Assembly: GCA_015680685.1 (NCBI GenBank)
Contig: MNCI01022757.1
Span: 8,800 to 72,799 of the forward strand
Reading direction: 5' to 3'
Length of the DNA: 64,000 nt
Origin: Gnetum montanum
Lineage: Eukaryota > Streptophyta > Gnetopsida > Gnetales > Gnetaceae
The notes under the pieces: generated by a model
Told to the model about the DNA's origin: nothing
The model's input: only the letters and a program-made list of their open reading frames with translations
Databases searched by the model: none
Shown: positions 56,308-64,000 of the stretch, piece after piece
How the letters are laid out: the number at the start of each line of letters is the position of its first letter
Numbering within the stretch: the first letter of the stretch is position 1
Position numbers and translations under genes: made by a program

Positions 56308-56999
56308 CTTAGCCCAAATTCTATGTCCAAACTTTCAACCTACTTAACAACATTGCCTGCAATATTTAAAATCCTTGAAAAAAATTTCAAATTTTTTTTA
56401 CATCTTTTTTTCTACAAAACCAACACTACAAGCCAACCCCTTACCATGGAAACCTACCATTGAGGTTGCAGGTGATTTGGATTTTCAAAAACTTCATAGC
56501 AATTGCTAGAAATTTGAAAGCTAGCATTGGTGTCCTACCAAAATCTTTACCCCTTTTTCTGAAAAAAGTTTTCAACTAGGCTACTTTTGGTGATTTCATC
56601 ACCCAAAACCCCATCCCCCCTTGCTGTTAAAATTTTCCAATAGGATTAGCATTGAAAACCTCTCAAAACCATCCTTGTGAAAAGTCAAAATTTCTATTTT
56701 ACTTTTGGCCAGAACTAAACCTATCAAAATTAAACCTCCTTCTCCCCACCCCCACCCCCACCCTCCAACATTGTGGAAAGAGGTGTAGGAATTTTTATCT
56801 TTCCTTCCTTCTTTCCCCCCTTTCCCATGTTTTGAAATTTTATAAGGGGTATACTTTCCTTTGATAACCACATACATTTTGTAGCCCATAATCCTTCATA
56901 GCCATACCCGTTTGGATCTTTTATCAATTCCACTTGCTAGAGTTTTCATTTTAACAATTATTTTATCATCCTTTTCAAGCCAATGTTAACATTTACATC
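56308..56999 (+). other. Element K leader
   Basis: C- and T-rich noncoding sequence between the primer site and gag, without the long tandem arrays seen in D and I. A C-rich run is near 56745-56765. Confidence 0.55.
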
Positions 57000-59110
57000 A
57001 TGTCGTTCATCCAATCAACCATGTTGCCCTTTAACTTCACTGAGATAGCTTTTGGCCAATACGCTATGAGGGTCTATGACCCCAACAACCTCATTATGCT
57101 CAAATGTAGGTAATCCATAAGACTTAAGGGGTGAAGTCCTGAGTTCTATGTCATAAATTAAGACCATTACAACTTCATTTGTGCCAAGATTCAATTTGGC
57201 ATGCTAATCCCATGAATGGAAGAAAAAGTGAAGAGAGAGTATGAGCTCATACATCATGATGGGAAGGAGTATTTCCTTCCCCATATTACTAAATATCCCT
57301 CACCAAGACCTATGTTCAAGTCCTATCTTAGTTAATTAAGATAGATGAAGAGGATGGTAAGGCTAGCTTAGACAAGTAGCAAGAGGAAGAGGATGAGTTT
57401 GAGGTAGAATTTGAACATGAGAACATCATAGGTAGGCTTTTCCGATAGGTAACTCCTAAGTCCATAGTGCCTACCAAACCCCACCCCCCTCTTTGCCTCT
57501 TCCATGGAACAAATGTCCTAGTCCTCCACCACTTCTTACCCAACCATGTTTGGGTCCACGCCCATCATCACAGTGCACCAAACATAATTGGTACCACAAC
57601 CTACAACTTTTCATTTCTCCATGCCTTTTTCCACATAGCCTCAGTCTATGTGGCCATTGCCAATGGCAGTGATCACCGCCAACCATCTCACTACCTAGAT
57701 GGGATCCACCATGGGATCCCAAGTAACCCAGGGATCACAACCGCCTTTTGTCCTATTTGTGATCCAAATACCAATATGAACATTTTTCTCTTTGTTTGGC
57801 CCATCTACCATTATGATGACACAACTTCTCCCCTCTATGTCACAACCAATAGCGAGGTCACAAGCCTTCCAACAAACATCATAGCCTTTTTTGCAAATCC
57901 CACAACTAACAAGGACACCCCAAGGCCTAGATCAATCCTTTTAGATTATCCAAGATCTAATTAAAGAGTTAAAGAGCCTTAAAGCCTCTACATTCTAGAC
58001 AATGAAAATCATGGACTTCTATTAGGATGATCCCATTAGTCCTATGATCCCACCTCTAAATCTTTCCCTTGGTGTCCCTATACCACAATTTATGAAGTAT
58101 ACTAGTGAAGGTGACCCAAATGCTCATCTCATAACCTTCCACTCCAAGTGCTTGTTATTACAAGCCTGGCTACACACTATAACAAGAATATTCCCTATGT
58201 TCCTTATGGGTAATGCCCTTTGCTTGGTACTATTCCCTACTAAGAGGATCCATATCCTCTTTAGAAGACTTGATTTCACAATTGATTAACTACTTCAAGT
58301 ACAACTTGAAGCCTAATACCACTCTTGACCATCTTATGAAGGTCAAGCAAGGACCTCTTGAACAGGTGCAAAAGTTCATCCAATGATGGAATGGTTTGCT
58401 CAATGAGATTCTAGAACCTATAGCTAAAACTCACATTTTAGCTATATTCAAGGGTGTAGTTAATGATTTCATCAAGTCAAAGTTGTACTACCTAAATCTA
58501 TGGTCACTAAGTCTAGCCTTCTCCCAAAACAAAAACAAAGAGGATGCTACAGAGACTAGCCACAACCCTACCTACGTGGCATATAAAAACTAGCACACAT
58601 GAAAGGATAAGAAGACAAGTAGGCAAAACAATGTGGTAGTGACAACTGTAGCTAAAGAGAATAAGACAACTAATTAGTGGACAAGAATTAATTCAAGGAC
58701 CATGCTAAAAATCATAACAACCAAAGATTACCATCTAAAGCCACTACATCAAATACTTTGAGGTCCAACTTTGATTAGAAGTATCAAAGCAAATATACTA
58801 GGCTACCTCTAAAACTATTCAAAATTTTGGACCAACTATTGAAGAGTGAGAGAATCCAATATAAACAAATGACTAAAAATACCCAAAATATGAATGAGAG
58901 GCTATGTCAGATAGCTAAAGATCTTACTTGAGTAGCCAAGGATGATCCTCTAGTGTCCAAGTATTTCAAGGTTAACCACTTTTGCCAATATCATCAATTG
59001 CTAGGCCATGACACTAATTTTTTTCTTACATTGAAGGATGACCTATAAAAAATGATAGATAGGGGTGAGCTAGTACATGATGCTTCTAACTTTATTTGAC
59101 CTCAAAAGAA
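57000..59110 (+). pseudogene. Element K gag
   Basis: ATG at 57000 (MSFIQSTMLPFNFTEIAF), then DHYNFICAKIQFGMLIP, HHDGKEYFLPHITKYPSPRP, an acidic EEEDEFEVEFEHENIIG, a low-complexity P/H/T region (57470-57960), the capsid core IPQFMKYTSEGDPNAHLITFHSKCLLLQAWLHTI (58068-58180), HILAIFKGVVNDFIKSKLYYL (58430-58500) and the knuckle-like FCQYHQLLGHDTNFF (58980-59030). The order is the same as in D. Several stops and frameshifts. The 165-codon ORF at 57470-57964 covers the low-complexity part and is not a separate gene. Confidence 0.85.
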
Positions 59111-60640
59111 GTCAATGCATGTGTATAAAGATTGATTAAATGCCAATAATAGCCAATACACCATAGCGACATTCAACATTAATCATGATCCAAGGCCTAC
59201 AAGGGAACTGTTCATGATTTAGGTATCTCCTAAGAATGAAAGGGGCCCTTTAGCTTCCACTAGCCCAAGGCCCTCCTTTATTGTAAGGGTTCCATTTCCA
59301 ACACCTCCTAAGGAGCCTTTTTTCATTAGGGTACCCCCCTCCCACTACAACCAAGTTCGCCCGCGCAATGGAACAATGACCTCCCATGGTGGCTAATGCA
59401 ATGGCCTCTTCCTCAAAAATAACCAATGACAACCAAAATACCTTAACTAAGCAAAGGAAGAAGATTTCACAAAATCCCAACAACAAAAATGACAAGTAAG
59501 CCAAGGTGTGAAAGGAAGTGGATCCACCGAAGCCCACTTCCATATCATCTATACCCATGACCTCTTCAACCCAAGCTACTTCAACAAGAAAACCATGATA
59601 GGATCCTAAAACCCAAGGAAAATGAAAAGATGAGAAGCCACTACAACCTAAAAATGAAATACACATTTTGTGGCACATGGAGAAAGTCAAGCACAATAGG
59701 GGCAACAAGCACACATCCAACAACAAAGACTTCCTACATGCAATGAAATAGGTCAAACAATCACTGAAATAGAAAAATACAAGTCTCAACCTATATGATC
59801 TAGCCATGACTTCTATTATGCACCCTGAAGCACTAGTTAAAATGTTGACTTCCATCCCTATTAGTGAGGACATCCCTACTAATGAAGAATCGATCCATGT
59901 AGTGATTATGCCTTCTTTATCTAGGAAGATAAAGTCAACATCACTAGTGTTTCATGCTAGAAAAATCTAGATCATTCACCAAAGTAGTGAGATGAGCAAG
60001 GCTCCTCTTTTCATAACCATATAGGTAGGATAGTACAAAGTGCATTAGGTGCATGTAGATGATGGGGCCACAATGAACATCATCCTGTACACCATATTTG
60101 AATGTTTGGGTTTAACAAAACATATATAAAATAAATCAACATTAGCTCTTAAATTTTTTAATGGATCATGGGTTGCTATTAATGAGTCTATCTCCTTGGA
60201 CTTTGTGGTAGGGGAGAAATTCCCCAAAACCACTAATTTCTTGGTAGTAGCGAAAAAAACATGGTTCAATCTTATCCTTGGAAGGCCTTGGCTGGCCCAA
60301 CTACAAGTTGTATCTTTGCCTATCCACCAAGAAATTCACCTACCTTATAAGGAAGGTGAAATTATCATTCATGGTGATAATGTAGCTTCCCTAGCCATCA
60401 ATAATATAGATATAGAGTAGGGATCTAAAGTGGAGTTTCAAAAAGAAACTCCCAATCACAAAGTTCAACAACCCAAGGGAGTAAAGAAGGCCAATAATAA
60501 TAATGATGACCTAGGGGACATGCTATAGGAAGAGATCCCCTTTAACATCATTAGCGAAGGGGATGGAGATTACAAGCTTGTGCAAAATAGGTCATACATG
60601 TTTCCTAGTATCTCAAAGACTAGGAAGCATTTTCATAAGT
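59111..60640 (+). pseudogene. Element K protease and linker
   Basis: A linker with LYDLAMTSIMHPEALVKMLTSIPISEDIPTNEE (about 59790-59890), the active site VHVDDGATMNIILYTIFECLGL (about 60050-60110), then WFNLILGRPWLAQLQVVSLPIHQEIHLPYKEGEIIIHGDNVASLAINNIDIE and a stop at 60418-60420. Further sequence to about 60640 (EEIPFNIISEGDGDYKLVQN) reads as a C-terminal extension. The DDGA motif is intact. It is followed by the intron array, as in D. Confidence 0.9.
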
Positions 60641-60954
60641 GACATACACCCTTGATCCTTCTACTCTATACACTTGTGACCTTGTAATCATATGTACCTA
60701 TAGCCTATTAACCTAGATTTCATTTTGCTTATTTATATCACTTTTTTTTTCTTGATGTTAAACTTTATTTTGCATATAGCCTAGGATTTTACCTTTGTTT
60801 GCATTTTCATTTATTAAATCCTTTTCTTCTTTCTTTCTTTTTAGCAGGATATAAATTCAAAACCTCATAAAAAATTTAAAACTAGAAAATCCATAAAACA
60901 TTTTAAAACTTAAAATAAGCAAAAAAAAATGTTTCCCTTTGTACAATGTGGGTC

Positions 60955-61120
60955 CATCATGGCCTAAAACTAGCAAATGAATCTTGGAGCCTACCATGGC
61001 CTAAAACTGGCAAACAACATGGGCTTTCCATGGGCTAAAATTGGCAAACATCACATGGCTTGTCATGGCCTAAAAATAGTAAGTCCTATGGCCCACAATG
61101 ACCTTAAACTAGAAAACATC
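60955..61120 (+). repeat. Intron array after protease, element K
   Basis: Five units of about 30-35 bp: CATGGCCTAAAACTAGCAAA, CATGGCCTAAAACTGGCAAA, GACCTTAAACTAGAAAAC. It is the orientation-matched counterpart of 25010-25180 in D and lies between protease and the 3' side of the antisense gene. Confidence 0.85.
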
Positions 61121-61249
61121 ATTTTACCTTATTCCCATGTTATCCTATAGCCTTATTATCTATCCATTTCAACCTTTATAGCATTATAACCAAGATAGCC
61201 ATCATAACCTTGAACAACTTTTATAGCCTTAAAACTACAAAAACCATAA

Positions 61250-63060
61250 AGCCATAATGAAACCATAACACTGGATCGATATAGACAAAACTAAAACATA
61301 AAATAAATTTAAAAAATTTCCAACATCAGTAACCATAGCCATACTATGTGGAAAAATTTTGTGGAGAGATCCTCATGGAGAGTTCTGAAAAATGTATAGT
61401 GCATGTGGCATATTATGGAGAGATCCTTATGGAGTTTGAGAATTTCCTCACATAACCAAGTAGCTAAGTAAGCAATACAATCAAATAGAGCACCTTCTCC
61501 AAAGACCTTCATCATGATCCATTCCTGGGCAATATCAATCACCTTCTTCTATGATAATAGTTTAGGAAAGGCACAAGATCAAAACAAGGAAAAGGACTCC
61601 CTTACTTCAAGCACCTGAAACTCATCCATGGATAACCTGAAATGGCCATGATGAATGCCAGAAAATGTCTCTACCTCCTAGTGGTGGCCTACCTCTTTAA
61701 CTAGTTTAGTGGTAACCTTCATCCCTTTAGTGGAAACACCAAAGAGATCACAGAAGGTAGCCTCATCATTGTGCAAGTTGATTAATATCTCATGAACCTT
61801 TATGATGAACTTATTGGCTTCTTCATTAAAGGATTCAATGATGTTCATCATCTTAGTGGTAGGAATGGTTGAGGTACGAACCATGAAGAGAACAAGCAAA
61901 CCTACATGAGCAATGCATGCTTGAACATGTGTAGGTGCATGTCCCCTCAACCAAAACTATGATGCTTCCACCTCACCAAATTTTAGGATGAGGGTCTCCT
62001 CAACACATCATGAAATGATCAAAGTAACATTGGAAGAGGTGGAAGCCCTTGCAAGATAATAAAAAATGGCCAGTTACCTAAGGCATGAACAAATTGTTCA
62101 TAACCAAGATACAACGAAAAAAACAAATCAAAACCATTAGAATAATTAGAACCAAAAATAGCCTAAAAATTTCATAATCATAAAAATGTTAACTTAGCCA
62201 AAACTATTCTTATTTTTCTTACCTCTCTTCTTCTTGCTAGGCAAGGATTGTGTGGCAATCCCAGCATCAGTGTTAGTTACTAGAAGATGTTTTAGGGCCA
62301 TCCACCAACTATGGATTGTTTCAGTGGCTACACACCTCTTAAAGGCTAGAGTAAATACTTGGGTGTATTAATTGAAATCACCCTTCAATTTGTCAACCAC
62401 TATGTGTCTAATTTTAGGGCCTTGGATGAATACACCCATTACATTCTGAGCCACCTCTAAGGTTTAGTCATTCCTGACCAAGCCTTTGTTACTAACCTTG
62501 TACCTGCAAGATGATTAGTATTCAAAATGTTAGAAACTTATAATGCTAGGAAATATAGGAACAATCATTTTAAGACCAAAATAGAGCATAAATTACAACC
62601 ACACTTACCTAGCCAAATGGTACACTATACCAAGAGGATTCTAGAACAATGTGTGGGCTTGGTGTACCACCATTAGAGTATTATCAGTGTTATACTAAGA
62701 ATACTCTAGCATGCTTCAGATTTGGCCTAGCTTGTAGGTCCTATGGATGCCTATGCTATCATACACCTCCCCCTCTATGTGCTTCTCACGGTCATCCATT
62801 ATGAACTTAGTGATCATGTTGGATGACTAAGGTAGTAGGGTCTCCAATACGATTTTTCCCATATACCTAGACAATTGTGACCACACTATCCCACTAAAAT
62901 TTTAGAGGAGGTAGGCAAGAAATTCTCTTATCCCTAGTCGAAACCATAGGGAACCCTACTCTAAGATCATGTTCATAGGGGAGTGTTTGGTTTGATGAAA
63001 CTAACATAGCACAATATCCCCACAAGCTCCACCACAACCAAGATGGGCTTAAAAAAATCC
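61250..63060 (-). pseudogene. Antisense intronic gene of element K, exons 2-4 (decayed)
   Basis: On the minus strand, opposite to K's gag-pro. Exon 2 is 63060-62609 (acceptor TATGTAG, donor CTAG|GTAAGT) and encodes PILVVVELVGILC, WFRLGIREFLAYLL.NFSGIVWSQLS, YKLGQI.SMLEYS and NTLMVVHQAHTLF.NPLGIVYHLA. Exon 3 is 62503-62223 (acceptor CTTGCAG, donor AGAG|GTAAGA), matching exon 3 of B. Exon 4 begins about 62047 after TTGCAAG and encodes IPTTKMMNIIESFNEEANKFIIKVHEILINLHNDEATFCDLFGVSTKG, aligned with exon 4 of D. Frameshifts and stops are frequent. Compared with D, about 2 kb of the 3' end is missing. The NIF/HAD-like reading is as for B: catalytic Asp replaced by Glu in the same position. Exon 1 was not identified. 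Confidence 0.65.
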
Positions 63061-63479
63061 CTACATAGAAAATAATGCAAACCATTAGAACCATATCTTA
63101 AAACATTTAGAACAAAACTAGCAAAACTAGAAATAACAGTTACAACCAAGTATAACATACAACTAAAAACACTTATAATTTCTTAAGGAATTTTGTTGAA
63201 ACATCCTAGTTAGTGGTGAAATTAGCCATCATAAAAACTCTAGGATGCTAGCAAAAGTGCCTTTGAAAAGTTCAAAAAATCAACATGTTTATAGCCTAAA
63301 GGACCCTTAGAAATCATAGCCAAAACATAATAATTAATCAAAAACTTGGAACACATTCAAGACATCATGTTGAGCCATGGCTTAGTTCAAAAAACCCTTA
63401 TACAACAACCTTTAAAACCTAGAAAATGGCCATATGAAGATCACTAGTAAAAATAGTAAAAAAAATTTAACATCCATGG

Positions 63480-63960
63480 AACAAGTTTTATACCCCTTTC
63501 AACATCCCATAGTATCCTCGGGGCATGGGGGATCCTGCCCAGCATGGCTCAAGGGGTATAACCATTCCATGCTTTAAATAGCCTTCAAACATAGCAAGTT
63601 TTGATAAAAAAAAAAAAAACCTAAGGTATCACTACTAGCAATCCCAAAAGCCTAAAAACTTAGATGATTTACCCCTAAATCCATCCCAAAATCAAAAAGC
63701 AAGAGTACCCACATTGAGCCATGTTACATCCATGCTAGCTAGCATGGCCCTAACATGGATAAAGCTTCCAAATTAATCTCACATGCATAACATCCCTTAA
63801 ATGGCCTCAAAACTTAATTGCAAAAGCCTACAACTACAAAACCCTAACTTTAGTAGTAGAGTGACCATGTTTAACCTTGTAACAACCCAAATCTAGATCT
63901 TCCATGTTGAGACCTCCTTCCATCCACACTAGCTAAGATGGCTCTAGGGATAGCCAATCT
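63480..63960 (-). repeat. AGCATGG-type motif region beside the antisense gene of element K
   Basis: Several CCAGCATGG, CTAGCATGG and AACATGG motifs and the perfect 18-bp palindrome CCATGCTAGCTAGCATGG (63730-63747). These are the motifs of LTR K and G. The region is where intron 1 or the promoter of the antisense gene should be. Confidence 0.6.
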
Positions 63961-64000
63961 TGACTATTCTAGACCTACACTACCTTGAGAATATGATAGA

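Noticed and set aside
57467-57964. 165-codon plus-strand ORF as a separate gene
   Set aside because: It covers the low-complexity part of element K's gag, in the position of the corresponding P/T-rich part of D, and has no independent signals.
59250-59873. 207-codon minus-strand ORF
   Set aside because: It is antisense to the gag-protease linker of K, has no homologous open frame in D or I, and shows no promoter or splice pattern.
57-64000. Host protein-coding genes
   Set aside because: All recognisable protein motifs belong to retroelements or their antisense genes; the remaining ORFs are short, AT-driven or in repeats.

Overview
This is nuclear DNA from a land plant with a large, repeat-rich genome. 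I see no credible host gene, tRNA or rRNA. Almost everything belongs to Ty3/gypsy LTR retrotransposons of the Tat lineage: polyproteins with a second, archaeal-type RNase H (aRH) between the Ty3 RNase H and the integrase. There is also one Ty1/copia derivative. Two RNase H domains in a gypsy element and a copia primer site resembling the initiator-Met type indicate a plant. I cannot tell seed plant from fern or lycophyte. Nearly all ORFs carry stops and frameshifts, and the outer layers have lost most CpG while the inner ones keep it, as expected for an old methylated nest.

Layout. Bases 1-48245 read as one nest. Outermost is element G (+): RT from about 32330, integrase split across 35019/45103, 3' LTR 46739-48245. 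C (+) sits in G's RT (integrase 11087-11946, 3' LTR remnant 31190-32329). B (+) sits in C's integrase (2536-11086) and A (+) in B (1-2535). D (-), an almost complete 18.9 kb element, sits in C's 3' untranslated repeats (12304-31189). I (-) sits in G's integrase (35025-45097) with a near-perfect 5-bp target duplication, and a solo LTR J (37219-38941) sits inside I with a perfect 5-bp duplication. To the right are AT-rich sequence, a gag-only copia element (49246-54252, -) and the 5' two thirds of element K (+, from 54915).

Shared plan of the Tat elements: 5' LTR (TGAAACACC...), a primer site matching tRNA-Asn, a repeat-rich leader, gag, protease, an intron, RT-RH-aRH-integrase, an array of short repeats with a TAAACTAG core, a 52-nt mini-exon-like block, a hairpin spanning the polypurine tract and the LTR start, and the 3' LTR.

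The most remarkable part is the intron between protease and RT. In all three elements where that position can be read (B, D, K) it carries a separate multi-exon gene on the opposite strand. In D this gene has a TATA-like box, about eight exons with usable splice sites and an AATAAA signal. Its second and third exons encode a domain that I read as a NIF/FCP1-type HAD phosphatase fold with the catalytic aspartates replaced. TAAACTAG-type arrays flank it, and its promoter and intron regions carry the same family-specific palindromes as the LTR U3 of the same element. I know of no described element with this arrangement.
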